Origin: Prevotellaceae bacterium
Lineage (GTDB): Bacteria; Bacteroidota; Bacteroidia; Bacteroidales; Bacteroidaceae
Length of the DNA: 16,143 nucleotides
Direction: 5' to 3'
Assembly: GCA_905371275.1 (NCBI GenBank)
Contig: CAJPLH010000025.1
Location: 1-16,143, forward strand
Positions within the stretch are counted from its first letter, which is position 1. Each line of letters begins with the position of its first letter. This document shows positions 7,560 to 15,171 of the stretch, in pieces. A program made the position numbers and the translations under genes. The notes beneath the pieces are model-generated. The model was not told the DNA's origin. It saw nothing but the letters and a program-made list of their open reading frames with translations, and did not search any database.

Positions 7560-7612
7560 GGAAAAAAAAGCCGAAGTTCGCGGTTTTCATCTCCTTTTCT
7601 GTAGAAAAATCG

Positions 7613-7620
7613 TACCTTCG
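7613..7620 (+). promoter_or_regulatory. Possible rsmE -7 promoter element
   Basis: TACCTTCG differs from TAnnTTTG at one position and lies 20 bases before the rsmE ATG at 7641. It faces away from the hpt promoter in the 110-base divergent gap. No convincing -33 element was seen. Confidence 0.4.
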
Positions 7621-7640
7621 CAGTCTAATAAGCTACTTTT

Positions 7641-8381
7641 ATGAAGGAATCTCATTTGTTTTATGCTCCTCAATTATCGCAAACTCTTCAACTTCCAGAG
7701 GAGGAAGCTGCACATGCTGTGCGGGTGTTAAGACACAAAGAGGGAGATGACTTGTGGATAACAGATGGTGCAGGGCATTTCTTTGATTGCACCGTTTCAG
7801 CCGTTGGTACTGGGCGACACCCTCAGTGCTTTGTCACCATAGAAAACGAATACGCGTGGCAACAACATTGGGTTTCTGACATTCACCTGGCCGTTGCTCC
7901 CACAAAAAACAGCGACCGCATAGAATGGCTTGCAGAAAAGGCCACAGAGATTGGCTTCAATGGGCTACATTTCTTGGATTGTGCAAATTCCGAACGCAGA
8001 GTTCTGAAAACCGAACGCGTTGAAAAGATTGTAGTTAGTGCAGCCAAACAAAGTCACAAAGGACGCTTTCCACAAATCTCCGCTTTAGAAAAGTTCAAAA
8101 CCTTCATAACCAAACCTTTTGAAGGCAATAAATACATTGCTCATTGCTATGCGCAAACAGACATAGACGGAACGACAGAAAAGCCCTTCCTTTATGATGT
8201 AGTAGAAAAGGGAAAGCCAAGTTTAGTACTCATTGGCCCTGAAGGAGATTTCTCTATTGAAGAAGTTCGTTTGGCTGCATCCCTTGGTTTTCAAAGCATT
8301 TCTCTTGGAGAAAGTCGATTACGCACAGAAACGGCAGCTTTAGTGGCGGTACAATTGATGAATTTGAAACAGTCGCACTAA
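7641..8381 (+). CDS. rsmE: 16S rRNA (uracil-1498-N3)-methyltransferase RsmE
   Basis: Methylates N3 of U1498 in helix 44 of 16S rRNA using S-adenosylmethionine. The 246-residue protein has the N-terminal PUA-like region (about 1-70) and a C-terminal SPOUT knot domain. Family signatures are APTKNSDRIEWLAEKATEIG (86-105), AAKQSHKGRFP (134-144), IGPEGDFSIEE (198-208) and LGESRLRTETAA (222-233); the last two form the SAM-binding knot. It is the first rightward gene after the divergence and is followed 15 bases later by the sugar kinase gene, so the two are probably cotranscribed. Confidence 0.96.
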   Translation: MKESHLFYAPQLSQTLQLPEEEAAHAVRVLRHKEGDDLWITDGAGHFFDCTVSAVGTGRHPQCFVTIENEYAWQQHWVSDIHLAVAPTKNSDRIEWLAEKATEIGFNGLHFLDCANSERRVLKTERVEKIVVSAAKQSHKGRFPQISALEKFKTFITKPFEGNKYIAHCYAQTDIDGTTEKPFLYDVVEKGKPSLVLIGPEGDFSIEEVRLAASLGFQSISLGESRLRTETAALVAVQLMNLKQSH

Positions 8382-8396
8382 GTTACTTCTTATAAT

Positions 8397-9458
8397 ATGT
8401 CTGATTTTCTCGAACAAACTCAAAAGGCTATTATACAGTTATTCTCTCAGCACTTTGGCGAAGAGCCTTCTGCCGTTGAGATACTTCATAGCGCAGGTTC
8501 TAATCGCGTTTATCTTCGTCTTTGCCACGCTAATGGTAAAAGCTTTGTAGGAGCTTTTGGCAGCAATAGGGCTGAAAATGATGCTTTTATCTATCTGTCG
8601 CATCATTTTCTCTCAAAGGGATTGCCTGTGCCGCAGATATACGCTGTGAGCGAAGACCATCTCTGCTATCTTCAAGCTGATTTAGGCGACCTTTCATTGC
8701 ACCAGTTTTTAGCTGAATGGAAAGAAACAGGCTATGAATCAAACGATTCCAATACTCTTGCACTAGAAGGATACGCACTTCTTCGTAGCACGCTTCGTCT
8801 TTTGGCTAATGTGCAAATAAAAGGTGGCGCAGAGTTGGAACAACATCGGTTGCTTCCTCCCCAATCCTTCGATCTGCGCTCCATAATGTTCGATTTGAAT
8901 TATTTCAAATACTGTTTCCTCAAACCCTCTGGACTTCCTTTTGATGAAATAGCTTTAGAAGACGATTTTGAGACATTGGCTAACGATTTATTGCGCTGCG
9001 ATTGCTTTGGATCTACTTTCCTTTATCGTGATTTCCAGGCGCGCAACATCATGGTGCGCCATGGACAACCTTGGTTAATTGATTTCCAAAGCGGGCGCCG
9101 CGGACCGCTACACTACGACGTCGCCTCCTTTCTTTGGCAAGCATCTGCGCAATATCCAGCATCTCTTCGTCAAACATTGATAGAAGATTATCTTGACGAG
9201 TTGTCCACACTAATTGAAGTAGATCGCTCACAATTCAAAACGGAACTCCAACTCTTTGTTTTGTTTCGTATGCTTCAAGTACTGGGTGCCTATGGTCTTC
9301 GAGGTTTATATGAACGAAAGCCCTATTTTCTTCAGTCCATCCCCTTGGCATTACGACAAATATCGCTCTTATTAAAGCAAAGTGTTGCAGATAATTATCC
9401 CACTTTATCAAAAACTCTACTTCAACTCGCATCTCTCCCAGAATTTCAACCCAAATAG
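8397..9458 (+). CDS. AmgK-like sugar kinase (aminoglycoside phosphotransferase family)
   Basis: A 353-residue cytoplasmic phosphotransferase of the APH/choline kinase fold. Catalytic motifs are YRDFQARNIMV (210-220; D212 as base, N217) and WLIDFQSGRRGP (226-237; D229 as metal ligand), followed by YDVASFLW (240-247). The motif arrangement fits AmgK-type anomeric kinases that phosphorylate N-acetylmuramic acid or N-acetylglucosamine during cell-wall recycling; the exact substrate is not shown. From memory, many Bacteroidales carry this kinase fused to a RapZ C-terminal domain in one protein. Here the kinase stops at 9458 and the RapZ domain is a separate gene 203 bases later. No MurU-type nucleotidyltransferase is adjacent. 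Confidence 0.85.
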   Translation: MSDFLEQTQKAIIQLFSQHFGEEPSAVEILHSAGSNRVYLRLCHANGKSFVGAFGSNRAENDAFIYLSHHFLSKGLPVPQIYAVSEDHLCYLQADLGDLSLHQFLAEWKETGYESNDSNTLALEGYALLRSTLRLLANVQIKGGAELEQHRLLPPQSFDLRSIMFDLNYFKYCFLKPSGLPFDEIALEDDFETLANDLLRCDCFGSTFLYRDFQARNIMVRHGQPWLIDFQSGRRGPLHYDVASFLWQASAQYPASLRQTLIEDYLDELSTLIEVDRSQFKTELQLFVLFRMLQVLGAYGLRGLYERKPYFLQSIPLALRQISLLLKQSVADNYPTLSKTLLQLASLPEFQPK

Positions 9459-9661
9459 GTCATTAGAGCCTGAACAGATTTTATTTGATTGTTGAGCAGA
9501 TTGTTTACCGTTGGTTCGAAGGCGTAGCGGGCTACGGCGAGAACGAACGAAAAACAAGATGCCAACAAGAAAATGAAAGATGACAGGAAGTTATCTTCTC
9601 CATAACGAGCTACACTATAACGGTCAGATGACCGATTTGGGTTCAATAGAACTTACTCCTT
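9459..9661. repeat. Repeat-bearing spacer between kinase and RapZ genes
   Basis: This 203-base gap has no convincing gene. It carries CGTAGC/GCTACG (9523-9536), an inverted repeat with a 2-base centre, and CGGTC/GACCG (9621-9634 area). The segment 9616-9646 recurs near the window end (15922-15952) with 5 differences in 31 bases, including an identical 14-base core. The minus strand is open for 66 codons (9646 to 9446) but begins with TTG and runs into the kinase gene, so I treat it as non-coding or repeat-derived. Confidence 0.55.
9616..9646 (+). repeat. Dispersed intergenic repeat, copy 1
   Basis: Its 31 bases align without gaps to 15922-15952 at 26 positions. The exact shared core is GACCGATTTGGGTT (9630-9643). 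In this copy CGGTC and GACCG can pair around a 4-base loop. It lies just 5' of the RapZ-domain gene. Confidence 0.6.
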
Positions 9662-10105
9662 ATGCAACAAACAGAAACACCCAACATCAAGCAACCATTA
9701 GTCGTACGCGTCTTTAGTTTTTCCTATAAAAAAGGAATTCCAACAGACGAAAGTGGTAACGGTGGTGGCTACGTCTTTGACTGCCGAAGCATTCACAACC
9801 CAGGACGATACGAACCCTACAAACAACTCACAGGCATTGACCAACCCGTTATTGACTTTCTCGAAAAAGATGGCGAAATTATCCCCTTCTTAGATGCGGT
9901 TTATGTCTTAGCCGATGCTCATATTGCCCGATATATGGAACGTGGCTTCACCAATCTTATGTTCTCTTTTGGTTGCACGGGCGGACAACATCGAAGTGTC
10001 TATTCTGCACAGCATTTGGCGGAACATATTCACCACAAATTTGGTATTGAGGTAGTGTTGGAACATCGCGAACAAGGCATACACCAAACTTTTGCTGCAA
10101 AATAA
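9662..10105 (+). CDS. Stand-alone RapZ C-terminal domain protein
   Basis: This 147-residue protein matches the C-terminal half of RapZ, without the N-terminal P-loop kinase domain. The signature FSFGCTGGQHRSVYSAQHLA (101-120) corresponds to the GCTGGxHRSV motif of RapZ, and VFDCRSIHNP (38-47) to its DxRxxxNP segment. In E. coli the RapZ C-terminal domain binds RNA and senses glucosamine-6-phosphate; what it does in Bacteroidetes is not established. Together with the neighbouring AmgK-like kinase it suggests a link to amino-sugar or cell-wall precursor metabolism. The start at 9662 is a good fit: residues from about 13 align with the domain. The TonB-receptor gene begins 27 bases later. Confidence 0.88.
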   Translation: MQQTETPNIKQPLVVRVFSFSYKKGIPTDESGNGGGYVFDCRSIHNPGRYEPYKQLTGIDQPVIDFLEKDGEIIPFLDAVYVLADAHIARYMERGFTNLMFSFGCTGGQHRSVYSAQHLAEHIHHKFGIEVVLEHREQGIHQTFAAK

Positions 10106-10132
10106 ATTGCCACGCACTTCGTTACTCTTTAT

Positions 10133-12535
10133 ATGTTTCGACTTCGTTTTCTCCTTTTCTTTCTTTGCATCTGTTTGAGCGCGCTGAGCACTTCTGCTCA
10201 ACGCCTTAAGATTTTTGGCTCCGTTCGCGATAGCCACGGCACTCCCATTGAATTGGCTTCTGTGCGCGTGGCTGGAACGGCTGCACTCACGGTGAGCAAT
10301 CTCAAAGGAGAATATACGCTGCACACGCTTTCTTCTGACTCTGTTGTGGTGGTGTGCGCAATGGTGGGCTACGAAACGCGCAAACGCACCCTTCGTTCGC
10401 CTAAGGATTCGGTGCGCATTGACTTCATTCTTCCCGATTATGCCGTGATGATAGGCGAAGCGGTGGTAAAAGGACAAGGTAAACAAACGAGTTCTACACA
10501 AAAAATATCGCTAGATGCTACGCGCAATGCACCTTCCACCACAGGAAATGCTGTGGAGGAACTAGTGACTTCTCAAGCAGGTGTATCCACTCATAGCGAA
10601 CTCTCTTCTCAATATAATGTACGCGGTGGCTCTTTCGACGAAAATGTGGTGTATCTCAATGGCATAGAACTCTACCGTCCTCAGTTGGTACGCTCTGGAC
10701 AACAAGAAGGTCTCTCCATCATCAACAGTGATATGGTGGAAAGCATCCGTTTTTCCGCTGGTGGGTTCGAAGCTAAATATGGTGATAAAATGTCTTCGGT
10801 GTTAGACATCACCTACAAACGGCCTGACCGCTTTGAAGCTAGTGCCAACGCTTCCCTCTTGGGGGGAGGACTTTACGCTGGTTGGGGACGAAAAGATGGT
10901 AAATTCTCGTTGATGAGCAGTATGCGCTATAAAACAACGAGCTATTTGCTGGGTTCTCTTGACACAAAAGGAGAATATCATCCCAACTTTCTCGACTATC
11001 AACTACTGACTTCTTGGCATCCTAACCCACAATGGTCGTTAGATGTACTCGCTAACTTTGCGGACAACCACTACTCTTTTGTTCCTCAAGACAGAGAAAC
11101 TCACTTCGGAACGCTCTACGATGCGCGTTCTTTCCGTGTGTATTTTGATGGAAACGAAGACGACCGTTTTCAATCTCTCTTCACGGCTGCCACCCTCACA
11201 CGACACTTCTCTCCCTCCACATACATTGCAGCGCAAGTGTCTAACTTCTCTACAAAGGAACGAGAAACTTATGATATTCAAGGACAGTATTGGCTGAATG
11301 AAGCAACTTCTGCAACGCAATTAGGGGTGGGCACTTATATGGAGCACGCGCGTAATTTCCTCAACGCGCGTATCTTCAAGTTTGGCCTTCGATATGGCAC
11401 TCGCCTCTTCGGACATCAGTTGCTAGCAGGCGCTGATTGGCGCAAGGAATTTGCTATGGAAAAGGCGAATGAATGGGAAATGCGTGATTCGTCAGGCTAT
11501 TCTCTCCCCCATTCCGCAGACGCTTTAGAATTGATTTACGCGCTTCGTTCTTCCAACACCCTCACTGCACACACTACTGAGGCTTTTTTACAAGATACTT
11601 ACCGCTACAACTCTCTCCTAGGCTTGTTCAATTTCACCTATGGACTTCGATTTACACATCGCAATTGGAACAATGAGTCGTTCTTCTCGCCACGCTTTTC
11701 TATGGGCTTCATTCCTACGGCAAATGACAATTGGACCTTACGCCTAGCCACTGGTTTTTATTTTCAACCACCTTTCTTCAAAGAATTGCGCCAAACACAG
11801 ATTGTCGGAAGAGAGGCTGAAGTGCGACTCAACACACAAGCCCTCAGCCAACGTTCCTTCCAATTTGTCCTTGGAGCCGACTATACTTTCCGACTCAAAA
11901 ATCGGCCATTCAAATTGACGACTGAAACTTATTACAAGTATTTCCCCCGTCTTATACCCTATAGCATTGAAAATGTGCGAATCACCTACGAAGGAGACAA
12001 GACTGCCATAGGTTATGCAGCCGGAGTAGACCTAAAAGTTTTTGGAGAATTTGTGCCAGGCACAGATTCTTGGTTCACTTTTTCTTTAATTCGCACGCGC
12101 GAAAAACTAAACAATCGCTGGTTACCACGTCCCACCGACCAAGGCTACAACCTTTCTATCCTCTTCACCGATTATTTTCCGGGGAGCACACGCTGGACTG
12201 TCACACTCCGTGGCGCACTGGCAGGCGGCTTGCCTTTTGGACCTCCTCACTCCACGCGCGAACAACAAATTTACCGCGCTCCTTCTTACAAACGTGTAGA
12301 CCTCGGATTGAGTTATCACCTCTTCAAAGTACAACTCAAAGACGGTCGACGTCCCATCGTGGGCTACGGTCGTTGGTTGCGCAATGCGTGGATTGGCCTA
12401 GATTGCTTCAATCTTTTCGGCATCAGGAATGTCAGTTCCTATTATTGGATTACCGATGTGAGCAGCACCCAGCATGCAGTACCCAATTATCTCACAGGAC
12501 GCCAACTAAACCTCCGTTTCTCCTTACAGTTTTAA
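10133..12535 (+). CDS. TonB-dependent outer-membrane receptor with carboxypeptidase-like regulatory domain
   Basis: An 800-residue outer-membrane transporter. Residues 1-22 are a signal peptide ending STSAQ. Residues about 26-100 form a CarboxypepD_reg-like beta domain (FGSVRDSHGTPIELASVRV). The plug follows at about 130-228 (ELSSQYNVRGGSFDENVVYLNG...GFEAKYGDKMSSVLDI). The rest is a beta-barrel ending in the terminal aromatic signature LNLRFSLQF. It is shorter than typical SusC proteins, and no SusD-like lipoprotein is adjacent, so it is more like a nutrient or metal/cofactor TonB receptor than a polysaccharide system. The substrate is unknown. It sits 27 bases after the RapZ-domain gene and probably shares its transcript. 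No terminator was found behind it. Confidence 0.9.
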   Translation: MFRLRFLLFFLCICLSALSTSAQRLKIFGSVRDSHGTPIELASVRVAGTAALTVSNLKGEYTLHTLSSDSVVVVCAMVGYETRKRTLRSPKDSVRIDFILPDYAVMIGEAVVKGQGKQTSSTQKISLDATRNAPSTTGNAVEELVTSQAGVSTHSELSSQYNVRGGSFDENVVYLNGIELYRPQLVRSGQQEGLSIINSDMVESIRFSAGGFEAKYGDKMSSVLDITYKRPDRFEASANASLLGGGLYAGWGRKDGKFSLMSSMRYKTTSYLLGSLDTKGEYHPNFLDYQLLTSWHPNPQWSLDVLANFADNHYSFVPQDRETHFGTLYDARSFRVYFDGNEDDRFQSLFTAATLTRHFSPSTYIAAQVSNFSTKERETYDIQGQYWLNEATSATQLGVGTYMEHARNFLNARIFKFGLRYGTRLFGHQLLAGADWRKEFAMEKANEWEMRDSSGYSLPHSADALELIYALRSSNTLTAHTTEAFLQDTYRYNSLLGLFNFTYGLRFTHRNWNNESFFSPRFSMGFIPTANDNWTLRLATGFYFQPPFFKELRQTQIVGREAEVRLNTQALSQRSFQFVLGADYTFRLKNRPFKLTTETYYKYFPRLIPYSIENVRITYEGDKTAIGYAAGVDLKVFGEFVPGTDSWFTFSLIRTREKLNNRWLPRPTDQGYNLSILFTDYFPGSTRWTVTLRGALAGGLPFGPPHSTREQQIYRAPSYKRVDLGLSYHLFKVQLKDGRRPIVGYGRWLRNAWIGLDCFNLFGIRNVSSYYWITDVSSTQHAVPNYLTGRQLNLRFSLQF

Positions 12536-12642
12536 CTATAAAGCAGCGTATGATGCCCTCTCACAGCCCCTTACGTAAGTAAGAAAACTCTTGCAAACGC
12601 ACGACGAAATGATACAAACGGCCAAAATACGCTCCAAAATAT

Positions 12643-12673
12643 TTTGCAGCCACATTATAAATGCGTAATTTTG
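12643..12673 (+). promoter_or_regulatory. bamD promoter (-33 and -7 elements)
   Basis: TTTG at 12643-12646 and TAATTTTG at 12666-12673 are separated by exactly 19 bases, matching the Bacteroidetes sigma-ABfr consensus TTTG-N19-TAnnTTTG. Transcription would begin near 12680, about a dozen bases before the bamD ATG. This is the clearest promoter in the window. Confidence 0.8.
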
Positions 12674-12691
12674 CATCTCAAATAGTGTATC

Positions 12692-13546
12692 ATGAAGAAG
12701 ACTCTCCCCTTGCTGCTTCTCATGGTTGCGGCTCTCACGTCGTGCTCCAACTACGAAAAGTTGCTGCAATCTAGCGATTATACCCAAAGATACGAAGCAG
12801 CGAAGCAATACTACTATGCTGGAAGTTATACCAAAGCTAGTACCTTGCTCACTGACCTCATAGCTGGTGCAAAAGGAACAGACCGCGCTGAAGAAGCTCT
12901 GTTCTTGCTCGGTATGTCTGCCTATCGCGACAAAGAATATGACGCTGCAGCTGGATATTTCAAAAAGTATTACGAGACTTATCCTCGTGGACACTACGTT
13001 CAAGAAGCTCATTTCTTTGCTGGAGTGTCATTATACGAGAACACTCCTGAGCCTGAACTCGATCAGACCGATACGTATAAGGCCATCACTGAATTCCAGA
13101 AATTCACTGAAGCATTTCCCGAAAGTCGTTACCGCAAAGAAGCAACGCGTCTCATCTTTGTGATGCAAGACAAGCTCATCGAGAAAGAATATGCCGCAGC
13201 AAAATTGTACTTTGACTTAGGCACTTATTTCGGCACGAGCAGCGGTAGCAGTAGTGGCAACAACTACGAAGCTTGTGTAGTCACTGCCCAAAACGCTATC
13301 ACCGACTATCCTTACAGCGAACGCAGAGAAGACTTTGCAATTCTCATTCTTCGTGCCAAATTTGAATTAGCCGAACAGAGTGTAGAATACAAAAGACCGG
13401 AACGCTTCCAAAATGCGATTGACGAATACTACGGCTTTGTCAATGAATATCCCAAATCAAAGTTTATACCCAAAGCCACCCAACTCTTCAATCGAGCCAA
13501 AGCCTTTATGGCAAAAGTTCCCTCTTCTGAACAGCCACACATCTAA
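12692..13546 (+). CDS. bamD: Outer membrane assembly lipoprotein BamD
   Basis: BamD is a TPR lipoprotein of the BAM complex that folds beta-barrel proteins into the outer membrane. The 284-residue precursor has a lipoprotein signal peptide with lipobox LTSC (C18 becomes the lipidated first residue). TPR-like helices span about 25-275, including YYAGSYTKASTLLTDLI, AEEALFLLGMSAY and AITEFQKFTEAFPESRYRKEA. A short Ser/Gly stretch SSGSSSGN (183-190) interrupts the normal GxxNNYEACV turn and looks like an insertion. The gene has its own strong promoter and is followed 45 bases later by rpoZ, a pairing I recall from other Bacteroidales. Confidence 0.94.
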   Translation: MKKTLPLLLLMVAALTSCSNYEKLLQSSDYTQRYEAAKQYYYAGSYTKASTLLTDLIAGAKGTDRAEEALFLLGMSAYRDKEYDAAAGYFKKYYETYPRGHYVQEAHFFAGVSLYENTPEPELDQTDTYKAITEFQKFTEAFPESRYRKEATRLIFVMQDKLIEKEYAAAKLYFDLGTYFGTSSGSSSGNNYEACVVTAQNAITDYPYSERREDFAILILRAKFELAEQSVEYKRPERFQNAIDEYYGFVNEYPKSKFIPKATQLFNRAKAFMAKVPSSEQPHI

Positions 13547-13558
13547 CGTGTACTATCC

Positions 13559-13566
13559 CACTTTTG
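13559..13566 (+). promoter_or_regulatory. Possible internal rpoZ -7 element
   Basis: CACTTTTG differs from TAnnTTTG at one position and lies 25 bases before the rpoZ ATG. The next bases repeat the bamD promoter: TTTTGCATCTCAAA is identical at 12670-12683 and at 13562-13575. No -33 TTTG is present at the right spacing. Confidence 0.3.
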
Positions 13567-13591
13567 CATCTCAAAAATCTCTATAAACATC

Positions 13592-13936
13592 ATGGACTAC
13601 AAGAAGTCGAAAGCTCCCACAAACACGGTTACTCACAACCTTATGGATTTGGCCGAAGAAACCGGCAATCTCTATGAAAGTTTGGTAATTATAAGCAAAC
13701 GTGCCAACCAAATCTCGGCACAAATGAAAGAGGATCTCAACAAGAAACTCAAAGAGTTTGCTTCTAGCAACGACAACCTCGAAGAGACTTTCGAGAACCG
13801 TGAGCAGATTGAAATTTCACGTTATTACGAACGTCTTCCCAAACCCACACTCATTGCTGCCGACGAGTTCCTTCGCGGTAAGGTTTACTTCAAAAACCCC
13901 AACAAAGATCGCAACCAACAGCTCAGCAAAGACTAA
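13592..13936 (+). CDS. rpoZ: RNA polymerase omega subunit, Rpb6 type
   Basis: A 114-residue Bacteroidetes-type omega protein, the small subunit that helps fold and hold beta-prime in RNA polymerase. The diagnostic segment is NLYESLVIISKRANQISAQM (27-46), the omega/Rpb6 helix region; PKPTLIAADEFLRGKVYFKN (about 83-102) is the usual Bacteroidetes C-terminal part. The sequence lacks membrane segments and is lysine- and glutamate-rich. It follows bamD by 45 bases and ends just before a strong intrinsic terminator. Confidence 0.93.
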   Translation: MDYKKSKAPTNTVTHNLMDLAEETGNLYESLVIISKRANQISAQMKEDLNKKLKEFASSNDNLEETFENREQIEISRYYERLPKPTLIAADEFLRGKVYFKNPNKDRNQQLSKD

Positions 13937-13964
13937 GCAGTAATAACGACTGTTCTATCGAAAC

Positions 13965-14011
13965 AAAGGTCTTTCGGTGTCGACTTCGACCTGAAAGACC
14001 TTTCATTTTTT
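13965..14011 (+). terminator. Intrinsic terminator after rpoZ
   Basis: AAAGGTCTTTC (13965-13975) pairs perfectly with GAAAGACCTTT (13993-14003). The GTCGA/TCGAC bases between them extend the stem. The run of six T at 14006-14011 follows. This closes the bamD-rpoZ unit, so DUF4293 needs its own promoter or read-through. Confidence 0.9.
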
Positions 14012-14155
14012 CTCCATCTTCTCTGAGAACTGCTTGCATTGCAGTTTGTGCCTAACCAATTAGACGGAAGGGACTAACCTAGCTACATACGCTCTTGCGA
14101 TGTCTCTTTGTTGTATGCTCTTTCCTTTATTCTCAATTTCAATTCAAACAACCTT

Positions 14156-14620
14156 ATGATTCAGCGCATCCAATCTCTTTATCTCTGTTTGGCTATTGCT
14201 TTAATGATGCTCACCTTCGTATTCCCTGTTTGGGGCTTTACGGTCAACGGCAACACCTCTTTGCTCTACAACTACGGCATTGACACACAGCAGCCTGGTT
14301 TTACTGCTCCTTTCCTCTACCCTATTGTTCTTTGCATCACGGCGATACTCACAATAGGTCTTTATGGTTGGGCTTTTTGTTCATTCAAGAAATTAGGTAG
14401 AGCTGCTCTTCTCACAGTATTTGCAATTCTCGCCACAGTTGGCTTCCTTGTCATGCTCGGTTTGGTTGTTTATAATTTGCAAAGCGCGCAAAACCATTCT
14501 CATAACATCCTTCAAGTTGGTGCGTTAGTTCCTGTCATCGCTTTCGTATTCGGATGCTTGGCTTTTCGCGCCATCCGTCGTGACCAAACTTTGCTACGTT
14601 CTGCCGATCGTATACGATAA
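14156..14620 (+). CDS. DUF4293 family four-helix membrane protein
   Basis: Inner-membrane protein of unknown function in the DUF4293 family, typically found beside rpoZ in Bacteroidetes. With the start at 14156 (MIQRIQSLYL) it is 154 residues, matching the family. Four hydrophobic segments are visible, at about 6-26, 47-67, 76-96 and 108-130; the MIQRIQSLYL opening is characteristic. A frame with 16 extra residues opens at 14108, but the family begins at MIQRIQ, so that start is rejected. The terminator at 13965-14011 and a 220-base gap separate it from rpoZ. I found no clear promoter in this gap, only a 6-bp hairpin (AACTGC 14028-14033 with GCAGTT 14041-14046). Confidence 0.88.
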   Translation: MIQRIQSLYLCLAIALMMLTFVFPVWGFTVNGNTSLLYNYGIDTQQPGFTAPFLYPIVLCITAILTIGLYGWAFCSFKKLGRAALLTVFAILATVGFLVMLGLVVYNLQSAQNHSHNILQVGALVPVIAFVFGCLAFRAIRRDQTLLRSADRIR

Positions 14621-14711
14621 ACGTAATACCATCAACAACAACGCTTCGGCAAAGAACTATTGAGCTAGGCTCAGCTCCATCCTTAATTCGTTTCATCTTA
14701 ACACCATCACC

Positions 14712-15104
14712 ATGAATAAAGTAATGCTTATCGGAAATGTGGGAAAAGATCCCGAAGTGCGCTATGTAGAAAATGGAGTTTGCACCGCCCGTGTTTCATT
14801 AGCCACCAAAACGTCTGGCTACACTCTTCCCAATGGCACACAAGTGCCTGACCGCACTGAATGGCATAATCTCCTGTTTTGGAGAAAAATTGCAGAAGTA
14901 GTGGAACGCTACGTGCACAAAGGCGACAAACTATACGTTGAAGGAGAACTCAAAACGCGTAACTATACCGACAACCAAGGTATTGTGCGCTATATTACAG
15001 AAATATGGGTGAACAATATGGAAATGCTCACACCCAAATCGCATTCCACTGCGCCCCAGCCTAACGCAAAAGAGGAACCCACCAAAACAGACGTTCCCTT
15101 CTAA
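14712..15104 (+). CDS. ssb: Single-stranded DNA-binding protein
   Basis: Binds single-stranded DNA and recruits replication and repair proteins through its tail. Residues 1-107 form the OB fold: MNKVMLIGNVGKDPEVRY at the start, TEWHNLLFWRKIAEVVERYV at 49-68, GDKLYVEGELKTRNY at 71-85. A short, polar linker (108-125) leads to the partner-binding tip TDVPF (126-130). At 130 residues the linker is short for the family. It is followed 67 bases later by a 4'-phosphopantetheinyl transferase gene; the gliding-associated gldE gene found between these two in many Bacteroidetes is absent here. Confidence 0.96.
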   Translation: MNKVMLIGNVGKDPEVRYVENGVCTARVSLATKTSGYTLPNGTQVPDRTEWHNLLFWRKIAEVVERYVHKGDKLYVEGELKTRNYTDNQGIVRYITEIWVNNMEMLTPKSHSTAPQPNAKEEPTKTDVPF

Positions 15105-15171
15105 GACTTTTGATTACTACAAGTTGTAAATTTCGTTTTACGCCCTTTTTCTGACCGACATACCGTGTTTT

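Noticed and set aside
7531..7590. Upstream ATG that would lengthen hpt by 20 residues
   Set aside because: A perfect -7 box lies inside the extension, and the 179-residue form from 7530 matches the family.
9446..9646. Minus-strand 66-codon open frame across the kinase-RapZ gap
   Set aside because: It starts with TTG, ends inside the kinase gene and spans repeat sequence; no domain was recognised. It may be a repeat-derived frame.
9908..10501. Long minus-strand frame across the RapZ and TonB-receptor genes
   Set aside because: It is antisense to two well-supported genes and has no recognisable domain.
12536..12600. CTTACGTAAG palindrome after the TonB receptor as a terminator
   Set aside because: It is only 10 bases with no loop and no T-run, so not a credible terminator.
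14607..14618. Perfect 12-base palindrome at the DUF4293 stop codon
   Set aside because: Palindromes of this length are expected a few times in 16 kb by chance, and nothing else supports a function.
14642..14680. GAGCT/AGCTC repeat before ssb as a terminator or operator
   Set aside because: The stem is only five bases and is not followed by a T-run; this is within chance expectation.
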